Of a stretch of DNA of 64,000 nt, positions 55,564 through 64,000 are shown piece after piece. The number at the start of each line of letters is the position of its first letter. Position 1 is the first letter of the stretch. A model generated the notes under the pieces. It did no database searches. It had not been told where the DNA came from and worked only from the letters and a program-made list of their open reading frames with translations. This DNA comes from Gammaproteobacteria bacterium (lineage in GTDB: Bacteria; Pseudomonadota; Gammaproteobacteria; Pseudomonadales; Azotimanducaceae): contig JAPOVK010000027.1 of the NCBI GenBank assembly GCA_026708185.1, forward strand, positions 1 to 64,000, written 5' to 3'. A program made the position numbers and the translations under genes.

Positions 55564-56355
55564 CTAACTACCCGTATCGGCGTGTTCGGTGGGCTCGCCT
55601 TTCGACCGCTCTGGTCGGTAGCGCTGCCAAACGAAAGCCGCCGGTCCGGACAACGCGTACAGGCCGAAGCAAATCAGCAGAACCAGCGGCGGGTTGACGA
55701 GGATGACGGCGAAGATCAAGACCGCCGCCACCAGGGCGAAAAACGGCCTCCGGCCCTTGAGGTGCATCTCCTTCGGCGAGAAGTAGGTGAACGGCGAGAC
55801 CATCAGCAGGCTGACGGCCGCCGTCATGAGGGCCGTCGCGATGGCCCGCATGATTGACGGGTCCGGCCCGGCGGTCTCGCTCCAGATCCACACCGTACTC
55901 GCCACGATAGCCGCCGCGGAAGGACTGGCGAGCCCCGTGAAAATCGCGTTGTCGCCGCTGGTGTTGAAGCGCGCCAATCGCAGCCCGGCGCAGGCGACGT
56001 AGATGAAAGCCACGACCCAGCCGAACTGCCCTAGGCCCTTGAGCGCCCAGAAGAACGCCACCAAGGCCGGCGCGACGCCGAAGGCGACCATGTCCGAAAG
56101 GCTATCGTACTGTGCGCCGAACTCGCTCTCCGAGCGGGTCCAGCGTGCCACCCTGCCGTCCAGCGTGTCGAGAATGAACGCCGCATAGATCGCCAATGCG
56201 GCCTTGATGAAGTGTCCATTGGCGGCGGCGACAATCGCGTAGAAGGCGGCGAAAAGCGCGGCCGTGGTGATCAGGTTGGGCAGGAGGTAGACGCCACGGC
56301 GCCGCTTGAGTTCGCCATCCGGATCGATGCTGCGCACCTTCGAGTCCTTGGCCAT
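55564..56355 (-). CDS. pssA: CDP-diacylglycerol-serine O-phosphatidyltransferase
   Basis: A 263-residue inner-membrane enzyme of phosphatidylserine synthesis (class II, CDP-alcohol phosphotransferase). The catalytic motif is [27 protein letters not shown] (about residues 63-90), matching DGx2ARx(8)Gx3Dx3D. About seven hydrophobic helices follow. It is the first gene of a minus-strand unit with msrP and msrQ and is divergent from the O-antigen-ligase-like gene, with a 75-base gap. Confidence 0.94.
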   Translation of the reverse strand: MAKDSKVRSIDPDGELKRRRGVYLLPNLITTAALFAAFYAIVAAANGHFIKAALAIYAAFILDTLDGRVARWTRSESEFGAQYDSLSDMVAFGVAPALVAFFWALKGLGQFGWVVAFIYVACAGLRLARFNTSGDNAIFTGLASPSAAAIVASTVWIWSETAGPDPSIMRAIATALMTAAVSLLMVSPFTYFSPKEMHLKGRRPFFALVAAVLIFAVILVNPPLVLLICFGLYALSGPAAFVWQRYRPERSKGEPTEHADTGS

Positions 56356-56430
56356 CGTGTTACCCGCTTGTCGGCGGCGACTATAGCACTGAGTTTGCGC
56401 GACGGCGGTTAGGGTTTACAGTCACGGCGC

Positions 56431-57669
56431 ATGACGCGTAACGATCTCGCCGACTACGTACGCCGCGGTCTGGTCGACTACAGGGTGCCGATCTCGGCGA
56501 CGATCATGGTTGCAGCGCTGGCGTCGATGTTCGTGCTCGGCTCGCAGAGCGCGTCGAGTTTCGCCACCTACCTGCTGGCTCTCTACGTGCTGGCAGCGGC
56601 TCCGCGATGGCGATCACTGTTCCTGGATTGGGGCTTCCTCGCGCTCGTCGGCCTGCTCGTCTATCTCCCGCTGACCAGCCTGTGGTCGACGCCCTGGGAT
56701 CTGCGCGGCGCACTCAGCCAAGCCACCCGGGCGGTGCTGGTGTTCGCCTTCGTGGTGTCCCTCGCCGAGTGCATGCAGGTGGACTGGTTTCGCCAGCGCA
56801 TGACCTGGGTCGTCAGCATCGTCGGTGCCGCCGCCTCGACCGCGGCGATGTGGGTCTTCTTCGCGACGACGCCCGAGGACGGGCGGCTGAACGGTCTCGG
56901 GCAACTCGATACCCACGTTGCCGCCGGCATGGTGTTCGCCGTGGCCGCCATCTGCGGGTTGAGCTGGCTGTTGGACAACAGGTCCTCGCGGTCGGCCAAG
57001 GCCAGGGTCGCTGTGATCGTAGCTGTCGCCGTGCTTGTCGTGGGCGTGGCCCTGACCGGTTCCCGCAACGCCATGGCGTGCGGATTGCTTGGCATCGGGG
57101 TGGTGCTCATCGCTCGCCGCGCACCGAGCGCCCGGCAGTGCGTCGCCCGGGTGGTTGGCCTCGCCGCGGCCCTCGGCGCTGTCTTGGTCGCCGCCTATGT
57201 CTTCGTACCCGGCGCGGACACCCTCATCCTGCCGCGCGGGGACAGCCTCCGGCTGGGGATCTGGTCGTACTACGCGCAACGCATAGGCGAAAGTCCTTGG
57301 TTCGGCCTGGGCATCCTGACCGACGACCTCACCGAAGTCGACGGGTTGCCGGTTCTGCATCCGCACAGCCTGTTCCTGGCGGTCGCGTGGCAGGGCGGCC
57401 TGGTGGGCCTGGCGCTCATGTTCGTCGTCATCGGCGCAACGCTTAAGACCTTGCTGCGTCACTTCGCCGCCGCGGAGGCCAAGCTCGGCCTCGCGATCTG
57501 GTCGATCGGCCTGCCCGGCTATCTCATCGACGGCCATGAACTGGTCGACAAGATCGGCTGGACGTGGCTCCTGTTCTGGCTCCCGGTGGCGATCGGGTTA
57601 GGGCTGCGCGCCGGGCACGGGCTCGGCGATGCCCGCCGCTTCGGGCCGCTGGCGGTTCCGACATCGTGA
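56431..57669 (+). CDS. O-antigen-ligase-like polytopic membrane protein
   Basis: A 412-residue protein with 10-12 hydrophobic helices and the Wzy_C/WaaL-type loop: VALTGSRNAMACGLLGIG (about residues 207-224), later DSLRLGIWSYYAQRIGESPWFGLGI and GLPVLHPHSLFLAVAWQGGLVGL. These regions match the O-antigen ligase/polymerase family, which transfers polymer chains to lipid A core or protein. No other LPS-polymer gene is near. Its stop overlaps the next start by one base (TGATG). Confidence 0.87.
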   Translation: MTRNDLADYVRRGLVDYRVPISATIMVAALASMFVLGSQSASSFATYLLALYVLAAAPRWRSLFLDWGFLALVGLLVYLPLTSLWSTPWDLRGALSQATRAVLVFAFVVSLAECMQVDWFRQRMTWVVSIVGAAASTAAMWVFFATTPEDGRLNGLGQLDTHVAAGMVFAVAAICGLSWLLDNRSSRSAKARVAVIVAVAVLVVGVALTGSRNAMACGLLGIGVVLIARRAPSARQCVARVVGLAAALGAVLVAAYVFVPGADTLILPRGDSLRLGIWSYYAQRIGESPWFGLGILTDDLTEVDGLPVLHPHSLFLAVAWQGGLVGLALMFVVIGATLKTLLRHFAAAEAKLGLAIWSIGLPGYLIDGHELVDKIGWTWLLFWLPVAIGLGLRAGHGLGDARRFGPLAVPTS

Positions 57670-58391
57670 TGGACGCGACGGAAAGCACTTTCGTCCAGTG
57701 GGGTGCCGCCCATCTGGTCGTGATCGGTTTGGTGATCGCCACGCCTATCGTGCTCAGCGTATTGGCCCAACGATGCTCGGCACCCGTCACCAAGGCCATT
57801 TGCCTAGCCTTCGCGATCATGCTCGTCGGCAACATGGCCGGGCACTGGATCTACCAGGTCGCCACGGCCGGCGTCGACGAGTTCATCACCCGGCACCTGC
57901 CCTTGCACATCTGCGGGATGACCGTTTTCGTGCTTGCTGCGGCCCTCGTCTTCCGCAGTGAACGGGCCTACGAGGTCGCCTTCTTCTGGGGACTCGCGGG
58001 AACTCTGAACGCGCTGCTCACGCCACAACTGGAGGTCGGCTTCCCCGAGTATCGGTTCTTTCACTTCTTCATCGGCCACGGCGGCATCGTCGCAGGGGTC
58101 CTGTTCGCGACCTGGGGGTTGCGCATGCGCCCCACGTTCGCGTCCTTGCTGCGCGCCTATGGATGGCTGGCGGCGCTGTTCGCGGTGCTGCTCGTGGTCA
58201 ATCCGCTGCTCGGCAGCAACTACATGTTCCTCAACGAGCCGCCGCAGTCCGCATCGCCGTTCTTCTTCGCACCGTGGCCGTACTACATACCGGTTCTGGC
58301 GGCCGTGGGGTTCGTGTTCTTCGGCGCGCTACTCGCCCCGTTCAAGGTCGCGGATTGGGTGCGGTCGAGACGCCGTCAAAGCGACCCGTGA
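57669..58391 (+). CDS. TIGR02206/YwaF-family membrane protein
   Basis: A 240-residue protein with about seven transmembrane helices. The family features are LPLHICGMTVFVLAAALV (about residues 77-94), FWGLAGTLNALLTPQL and FRFFHFFIGHGGIVAGVL-like YRFFHFFIGHGG, plus NYMFLNEPPQSASPFFF. Function is unknown; YwaF-like proteins occur in many phyla. It is coupled to the O-antigen-ligase-like gene. Its last 50 bases overlap the 3' end of the convergent TonB receptor gene. Confidence 0.85.
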   Translation: MDATESTFVQWGAAHLVVIGLVIATPIVLSVLAQRCSAPVTKAICLAFAIMLVGNMAGHWIYQVATAGVDEFITRHLPLHICGMTVFVLAAALVFRSERAYEVAFFWGLAGTLNALLTPQLEVGFPEYRFFHFFIGHGGIVAGVLFATWGLRMRPTFASLLRAYGWLAALFAVLLVVNPLLGSNYMFLNEPPQSASPFFFAPWPYYIPVLAAVGFVFFGALLAPFKVADWVRSRRRQSDP

Positions 58392-60509
58392 TCGCGAGGC
58401 CAACAACGCGGCCCTCCTTCAGCGGCGAGTAGGTGGAATCGACCAAGCCCGTGAGGTCGAAATCACTGCGCCGGAACACCGTATCGAACAGGTTGCGCGC
58501 GTACAACGTCAACGAGAACGCCGAGGACGGCGCCAACTCGAGGCTCGCCGCCACCAACTCCCCGCCGTCGAGCGTGCCGCGGTTGTCGTCGGTGATCTCG
58601 GAATCGTCGCGATGCGCCAGGTCGAGTCGCGCCGTCAGTCGGCCCAGACGGCCCAGATCGCGTCCGTAGCCAACGCCGAGTCCGTACGTGAGCGGGGCAA
58701 GGCGTGGCAACGCGAGTCGGTCGTCGCCGACCGTCGAGCCATCGCCGTCGAGGTCGTGCCGGACGCGGTCGTAGCGGCCGTCGGCAAGCCCGAGAAACGC
58801 GTCCAGGCGCACCGACTCGCTTAAGGCCAGGACGATCTCCGCTTCGAGCCCGCGAATCGTGGCATCGGCGGTGTTCGCGGTGACCTGGAAAGCGCCGGCG
58901 GTGGCGTCCGCGCTCGTGACTTGACGCTGCAGGCCATTGACGGTTGTGTGAAAGGCCGAGACGTTCAATCGGCCGCGGCCGTCGGCGACCTCCGCCTTGA
59001 AGCCCACCTCGACGGCATCCTGCTCCTCTTCGTCGAACGGCCCGGGCGCGGCCGCGGGCGACGTGTTGCGCAGGTTGTAGCCGCCACTGCGGAAGCCCCG
59101 CGTGTAGTGGCCGTAGAACTGCACACCGGGGCGCAGCCAGCGCTGCAAGCCGATCTTCGGCGTGAAATTGCGCCACGAGTCGCCATCGCGGAAGTCGAAT
59201 CGGCACCGCGTGTCCGCGATACCCGTGCCGGCCGTGACGACGCAGGCCGCGTTGCTGGCCGTCGCCACTTCGACATCCTTGCGTTCCACGGTGTAGCGCC
59301 CGCCCACGTTGAGGATCCAGCCATCCGCGAACTCGAACTCGTTGCTCCAGAACGCGCCGGCGGTCCAGTGCTCCTGGTCCCCGCCGAACGGCGCTCCCCA
59401 GGTGCCAAGGAGGGCGCGCTGCTCCCGGTAGCGGATGTCCTGCGCGAAGACATAGACGCCGAGCGTCGTCTGCCACCGACCACGGAACCATCCCGTGTAG
59501 CGCAGTTCGTTGCTGACCTGTTCCTGCTCGGTGAACGCGAGCAGGTGGAAGATCGGCTCGGCCGTGGAATCGATGTCGGCCCGCGACTCGTGGCCGACCG
59601 TGCGCCAGCCGAATACGTTGGTCACCTGGCCACCGCCCGGCATCGCGCGCCGATTGGCCTCGACGATGACGTGCTGCCAGTCCACGACCGAGAAGCCGGG
59701 TTCGTCGATGGCGAAGTCGAAGCCCGCGAATCGCCGTCGGTTCTGCGTCGCGGGACCGTCGCCGTCGGACGTGCCGCGCTTGTAGATGACGGTCACGTCG
59801 AGTGCATCCGACGGTGTCCAGGTCAGGACCGGTCGCAGCACCCGTGCGCGCTCGGCGCCCACGCGGCCGCCCCGTGGCGCGGCATTGCGGAACCAGCCGG
59901 CGTCGTCGCGGGCACTGAGCGACAAACGCGCCGCGATCCGACCATCGGCGGAGGCGGTCTCGATACTTCCCGTCAAGCGCTTGTCCAAGCCGGTCTCCAC
60001 GCGCAACGCGCACACCCCCGAGAAGGACCGCTCGGCCGCCGGGAACGCAGCAGCACGGCACCGCCGGTGACGTTGCGCCCGAACAGGAGCCCTTGGGGTC
60101 CGCGCAGCACCTCCACCGCATCGAGGTCCAGCATGTCCACGATGACGCCGTAGTTCATGCCCAGGTAGACGCCGTCGACGAAGACGCCCACGGTCGGATC
60201 GATGGACGGGATCGAGCCCGCGACGCCTAAGCCCCGAATCGAGAAGTTCGCGATGCCCTTGCCCGTGCCGATACCGTCGAGAGCCACGTTGGGCAACGCG
60301 TAGCTCAGATCCTCGACGTCCGTCACCCGTCGCGCCACGAGGTCCTCGGTGGTGAGTACGCTGACCGCGGTGGCGACGTCCTGCGCCGCCTGTGCTTCGC
60401 CCTTCTTGGTTGCCGTGGTCACCACGATTTCGAGCGGGCGGGGGTCCGGGATCGATCCGGCCGCGACCGGGCAAGCGAGCAGCAGTGCGATCAGGTAGCG
60501 CAGGCTCAA
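58342..60509 (-). pseudogene. TonB-dependent receptor, frameshifted in the plug
   Basis: The first part (60509 to about 60015) has a signal peptide (RYLIALLLACPVAAGS), a TonB-box-like EIVVTTAT and a plug with RRVTDVEDLSYALPNVALDG, FSIRGLGVAG and LDAVEVLRGPQGLLFGRNVTGG. It loses frame after VLLRSRRPSG. The barrel (from about FSGVCALRVETGLDKRL on) continues in the frame that ends at 58342. A run of five C at 60014-60018 (G in the mRNA) lies at the break. Joined, the protein is about 722 residues, a normal size. The receptor resembles those for sterol-like or siderophore ligands only in general build. It is last in an operon with a symporter, SDR and hydrolase. Confidence 0.88.
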
Positions 60510-60524
60510 GCGCGTCGTGTCCGC

Positions 60525-61628
60525 TCAGGCGTGAGATCTAAGCTCGATGACCAACGCTTCGTCGCCAACGTCGCGCGTGCCGACGTCGTAGCGCACCGCG
60601 TCGTCGAGCGTGTAGGCTCCGGTATTGACGTGCGGATACTGCTCGCTCACGTGATGCACCGTGATCCGGTGGGGGCCCGGAACGATCCCGTGGGATGGCG
60701 GAACCAGGAACTTCCCGTCCTCGCCCTTCGACGTTCGCGTCCGCGCGGGCGGTGCATTGCCGTCGAGCGGCTCGAGGGTGACCCACGCCATCCCCATCGG
60801 CACGCCGTCCAAGGTGACCCGACCGCTGACGCCTTGGCGTACCCCCGCCGTCAGGAAGCCGGAGCGGCGCAACCAGTTGACGAGCAGCACCGGCCAGTCG
60901 CTGAAATCGGGATCGCCCGGCGCGATTCCGGTGCCGTGCTCGCCGTAGCCGTAGATGTGCAGTTCGGCCTGCACGCCGGCCGTTCTGAGCGCGTCGTAGA
61001 AGAGCGTCGATTGGTGCGCAGGCACGATCGCGTCCTCGTGCGTATGGACTAGGAAGGTGGGGGGCGTTTCGGCATTCACGTTGACGTCTGCGGGCGTGTA
61101 CTCGTCCGCCTTGCGACCGCGCAGGATGCCGTTGGTCACGGCGTACACGGGCACCAGGAAGTCCGGTCGGCTCGATTCGCGCTCCACTGGATCGGCCGCT
61201 TGACTGTCGCCTCGGTCCCATTGCGTTCCTACGGCGACCGCGAGATGGCCTCCGGCCGAGAACCCGAGCATGCCGATACGATCCTTCGCGATGCCGAATT
61301 CGGCCGCGTGGCGGCGTACCAGGCGCACCGCCCGCAGACCGTCCAGCAGCGAAACCGACGAGTGGTAGCGCTCGCCGACGCGGTAGCGGAGCACGAACGC
61401 GGCGATGCCGCGTCGATTCAACCAGCGCGCGACCTGCAGTCCCTCGTGGTCGGAGGCGAGGATGCGGTAGCCGCCGCCGGGGTTGACGATGACTCCCGCA
61501 CCGGTGGCCGCATCGCCCGGCGGCAGGTGGACCGTGAGCTGCGGACAGTCGATGTCGAGACCGCCTAGCGCACCCGGCGCGCCGTCGGGCCACAACGCGA
61601 TTGCGCGGCCCCTCCCGACGTCAACCAA
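60525..61628 (-). CDS. Alpha/beta hydrolase with a C-terminal beta-sandwich domain
   Basis: About 367 residues. The hydrolase part has the oxyanion string IVNPGGGY (about residue 47), the nucleophile elbow GFSAGG (about residue 122), an acid in HTHEDAIVP and the catalytic His in GEHGTG, as in acetyl-xylan-esterase and BD-FAE-like enzymes. The last 100 residues (GRVTLDGVPMGMAWVTLEPLDG to the end) look like a carboxypeptidase-regulatory or similar beta-sandwich domain. No signal peptide is visible. The longest frame starts with TTG 61628, overlapping the SDR stop by eight bases; a start some ten codons later (LWPDGAPG, after GGGAGGGG) is also possible. Confidence 0.85.
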   Translation of the reverse strand: MVDVGRGRAIALWPDGAPGALGGLDIDCPQLTVHLPPGDAATGAGVIVNPGGGYRILASDHEGLQVARWLNRRGIAAFVLRYRVGERYHSSVSLLDGLRAVRLVRRHAAEFGIAKDRIGMLGFSAGGHLAVAVGTQWDRGDSQAADPVERESSRPDFLVPVYAVTNGILRGRKADEYTPADVNVNAETPPTFLVHTHEDAIVPAHQSTLFYDALRTAGVQAELHIYGYGEHGTGIAPGDPDFSDWPVLLVNWLRRSGFLTAGVRQGVSGRVTLDGVPMGMAWVTLEPLDGNAPPARTRTSKGEDGKFLVPPSHGIVPGPHRITVHHVSEQYPHVNTGAYTLDDAVRYDVGTRDVGDEALVIELRSHA

Positions 61629-62409
61629 TGGTGGTCGCGCCGCCGTCGCAGGGAATGGTCTGTCCGGTCAGGTACGAGCCCGCGCGCGACGACAGGAAGA
61701 TGGTCAACCCGGCCGCGTCCTCCATCCGTCCCCACCGCTTCATGGGGAAACTGGCGGTGATCTGACGGTCCTGCTCCTCGGTGGCGAAGAGCGGCGCCGT
61801 CATCTTCGACTTGAAGGGCCCGGGCGCGATGACGTTGACGTTGATGTGCTCGGCCATGAGATCCCGCGCGAGTTGCGCGGACAGTTGGCCAAGGCCCGCC
61901 TTCGCCGCGACGTAGGAATAGTTCATGAGGCCGCTGGGCTTGAGGCCGTTGACCGACGTGATGTTGACGATCGACGCCCGTTCGTCGGCGCTCGCCGCCG
62001 CGCGGATCTCCGGCAGCAGCTTCTGGATCAGGAAGAACGGGCTCTTGACGTCGAGGTCGACCACCCGGTCCCACGCCTTCTCGGTGAAGTCGTCGATCGG
62101 CAGACTCCAGGTGAGTCCGGCGTTGTTGACCAGGATGTGCAGGGCGTCCTGGCGCTCGCGAAAGGCGTCCGCGAGCGCCTCGCAACCCGCGATGTCGCGG
62201 ATGTCGCCCGGTATCGCCGTGCACTCCCCGTGCTCGCGCAAGGCCCGCTCCGCCTCGGCACAGGCGTCGACCTTGCGCGATGTGATGTAGACGCGCGCGC
62301 CGGCCCGGACCAGGCCCTCGGCGATCATCAGCCCGATGCCACGCGAACCGCCAGTGACCAGCGCGACCTTGCCGCGTACCCCGAAGAGATGTTCGTAGAA
62401 GGCGTTCAT
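61621..62409 (-). CDS. Short-chain dehydrogenase/reductase (SDR, FabG-like)
   Basis: A 262-residue classical SDR: NAD(P)-binding GGSRGIG (about residue 20), NNAG (about 92), the catalytic Ser-Tyr-Lys in SVNGLKPSGLMNYSYVAAKAGLG (YxxxK about residues 162-166) and the end GQTIPCDGGATTIG. It oxidises or reduces an alcohol/ketone of unknown identity. ATG 62409 follows the symporter stop codon by one base, and the hydrolase gene overlaps its end, so it is in the middle of a tight operon. Confidence 0.93.
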   Translation of the reverse strand: MNAFYEHLFGVRGKVALVTGGSRGIGLMIAEGLVRAGARVYITSRKVDACAEAERALREHGECTAIPGDIRDIAGCEALADAFRERQDALHILVNNAGLTWSLPIDDFTEKAWDRVVDLDVKSPFFLIQKLLPEIRAAASADERASIVNITSVNGLKPSGLMNYSYVAAKAGLGQLSAQLARDLMAEHINVNVIAPGPFKSKMTAPLFATEEQDRQITASFPMKRWGRMEDAAGLTIFLSSRAGSYLTGQTIPCDGGATTIG

Positions 62410-62410
62410 C

Positions 62411-63991
62411 CTAACCGCCCGGCGCTTCGGCGGTGTCGCCGAACATCGCATCGACATGCTCGTCCGGCAACGGCGCGGTCGCCTTGGACACGAAGTACGT
62501 CGTCAGTACGCCGACGCCCTCGCCGATGGCTGCGCACGAGGTCGGGTTCGGGCCCTCGCCGTACAGCCACGACACCACCACGTGCAGGATGCCCGTGCCT
62601 TCGACCCAGGCCGGGTCGATCTGCTGCGTGTGCAGGATCACGAACGTGCCGAAACCCGCGATCAGTCCGGAATACGCGCCCGCCTTGGTGACCCCTTTCC
62701 ACAGCGCGCCGAGCACCAGGGGCCCGGCGAACGCCGCCATCATGCCGCCGATGCCGATCCAGACGATGATGGCGATGTTCATGTCGATCAGCGACCACGC
62801 CATCACCGTACAGATCACCAGCGTCGCCACCGTCGCCACCCGGCCGATCATCAGTTCGATGCGGTCCTGCTCCTCCTCGGTCTTGTTCGGCGTCAGGTGC
62901 TTGGCGAGCGTCCGCCGGTAGAGGTCGTTGGCGATGATCTGCGACGACGACACCACCAGGCCGTCCGCCGTGGACATGATCGCAGCCAGGATCCCGACGC
63001 CGATCAACGCCGCGAGCCAAGTGGGGAACAGCTCGATGAAGAGCATCGGCAGCGACGCGTTCGCCGTCGCGCCTTCCTGGAGGAGCGCATCGCCCAGCAC
63101 GCCCCGCGCCAGGAGGCCGGCGAGGCCGAGCATGCCGAGGGTGATGCCGAAGGTGAACGCGAGCTTGATGAACGATTTCTGCTGATCCGTGCCCTTGAGC
63201 GCCCACAGCTTGTTGCCGAGGTGCGGGAGGAGCCCCAGCGGCAGGTGGGCGAGCACCACGCAGCCGATGGACCACCACGAGTGGTAGAGGGGCGTCGTCA
63301 CGTTGAGCGGCTTCGTGAGGTGCTCGTCCTGCTTGCCGAGATTGTCGACGAGCCCCGATAGGCCGCCGTCGACGCCCACGCCCAGCACGAACAGCGCGAT
63401 CACCACGATGGCCAGCACCAGCATCATGACGCCCTGGGCGCCGTCGGTGAGGATGTCGGCGTGGGCGCCGCCGAAGGCCACGTAGATGCCGAGCACGGTC
63501 GAGGTCACGATCAACGCCCAGATCGGCGGCATGCCGAGCATGACTTCGAACATCACAAGCCCGGACACGAGCTGGCCGGCCAGGTAGAAGAAGAGGACGA
63601 GCGAGAAGATCGACACGATCACGCGGATGCCGTCGGCCTGGTAGCGGTCGCCGAGGTACTCCGGGATGGACCGGTTGCCGAATTTGTTGCCCGACGTCGC
63701 GATCAGCCGCATGGAGATCAGCACGCCGAAGTAGACGCCGATGGGGTAGAGGAAGTTGCCCCAAACGGTCGCAAAACCGTAGGAATACGCGAGTCCGGGC
63801 CCGCCCAGGAACGTGGCGCCGCTCGCCGTGGTCGCCGCGAACGCGAAGGCGAGGAACACCGGGCCGTACGAGCCCCGCGCGGTGGCGAAGTCGTCCGCGT
63901 GCTTGACCCGACGCTGGCCGAGGATGCCGATGGCGAGCATCGCGCCGATGTAGAGGATCATGAACAGCCACGACCACGTAACCAGCGTCAC
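62411..63991 (-). CDS. Sodium:solute symporter (SSS family)
   Basis: A 526-residue transporter with about 13 transmembrane helices. Family strings are FAFAATTASGATFLGGPGLAYSYGF, GNRSIPEYLGDRYQADGIRV, YVAFGGAHADILTDGAQGVMML and AAIMSTADGLVVSSSQIIANDLYRR (the sodium-site helix). It resembles the pantothenate/proline/sialic-acid-type branch, not the ActP-like protein at 43678. GTG 63991 is nine bases from the window edge, so an earlier start outside cannot be excluded. It heads the operon with SDR, hydrolase and TonB receptor. Confidence 0.9.
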   Translation of the reverse strand: MTLVTWSWLFMILYIGAMLAIGILGQRRVKHADDFATARGSYGPVFLAFAFAATTASGATFLGGPGLAYSYGFATVWGNFLYPIGVYFGVLISMRLIATSGNKFGNRSIPEYLGDRYQADGIRVIVSIFSLVLFFYLAGQLVSGLVMFEVMLGMPPIWALIVTSTVLGIYVAFGGAHADILTDGAQGVMMLVLAIVVIALFVLGVGVDGGLSGLVDNLGKQDEHLTKPLNVTTPLYHSWWSIGCVVLAHLPLGLLPHLGNKLWALKGTDQQKSFIKLAFTFGITLGMLGLAGLLARGVLGDALLQEGATANASLPMLFIELFPTWLAALIGVGILAAIMSTADGLVVSSSQIIANDLYRRTLAKHLTPNKTEEEQDRIELMIGRVATVATLVICTVMAWSLIDMNIAIIVWIGIGGMMAAFAGPLVLGALWKGVTKAGAYSGLIAGFGTFVILHTQQIDPAWVEGTGILHVVVSWLYGEGPNPTSCAAIGEGVGVLTTYFVSKATAPLPDEHVDAMFGDTAEAPGG

Positions 63992-64000
63992 GGCATTCCC

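Overview
The window is about 64 kb of dense, GC-rich bacterial chromosome. Three TonB-dependent receptors, several lipoproteins, MsrP/MsrQ, PssA and a DUF4212/sodium-symporter pair point to a Gram-negative, Pseudomonadota-like organism. Seven phytanoyl-CoA-dioxygenase-family (PhyH) genes, a PQQ dehydrogenase, an ADP-ribosylglycohydrolase-like hydrolase and a selenoprotein suit a marine or host-associated (for example sponge-associated) lineage, but that placement is inference. No rRNA, CRISPR array, prophage or intact insertion sequence was found.

Layout. 1-1083 is a gene-poor patch with five copies of a short repeat and a relic of an FG-GAP/UnbV-type protein. 1084-8554 holds a TPP-dependent enzyme, a rhomboid protease and a four-gene sugar-type ABC import operon headed by an ADP-ribosylglycohydrolase-like protein. 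8780-14923 is a decayed stretch: an Uma2 nuclease, a collapsed fragment of a YejA-like binding protein, a PQQ dehydrogenase, a frameshifted TetR regulator and the frameshifted full-length YejA-like gene. 14946-25555 is a PhyH-rich island: six PhyH genes, an SCP2-like protein, a TonB-dependent receptor, a broken CPBP protease and a periplasmic methyltransferase. tRNA-Asp and tRNA-Val follow with a clear promoter. 26050-33512 carries an ECF sigma factor with a long C-terminal extension, DUF3014, an atypical UvrA coupled to a nucleotidyltransferase, and DUF1499. 33744-42222 is an isoprenoid/lipid block: Idi, an MpaB-like oxygenase, an RND exporter with a LolA-like protein and a SPOR-beta-barrel protein, a TPR protein and a squalene/phytoene synthase.

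42435-45704 is the most notable locus. It is a four-gene translationally coupled unit (DUF4212, sodium symporter, pterin carbinolamine dehydratase, GrdB/PrdB-like protein). The last gene runs through an in-frame UGA in a Sec-Pro-Val-Cys context, with a hairpin placed as in bacterial SECIS elements, so it is very probably a selenoprotein split in two by ordinary ORF calling. 45907-53923 has a large TonB-dependent receptor, a PhoX-like protein with a strong terminator, a di-CxxCH lipoprotein and a seventh PhyH. 54002-58391 holds msrQ, msrP, pssA, an O-antigen-ligase-like protein and a TIGR02206 membrane protein. 58342-63991 is an operon of sodium symporter, SDR, alpha/beta hydrolase and a frameshifted TonB-dependent receptor.

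Five coding discontinuities (TetR, YejA-like protein, CPBP twice, last TonB receptor) may be real decay or homopolymer errors of an assembly; raw reads would decide.
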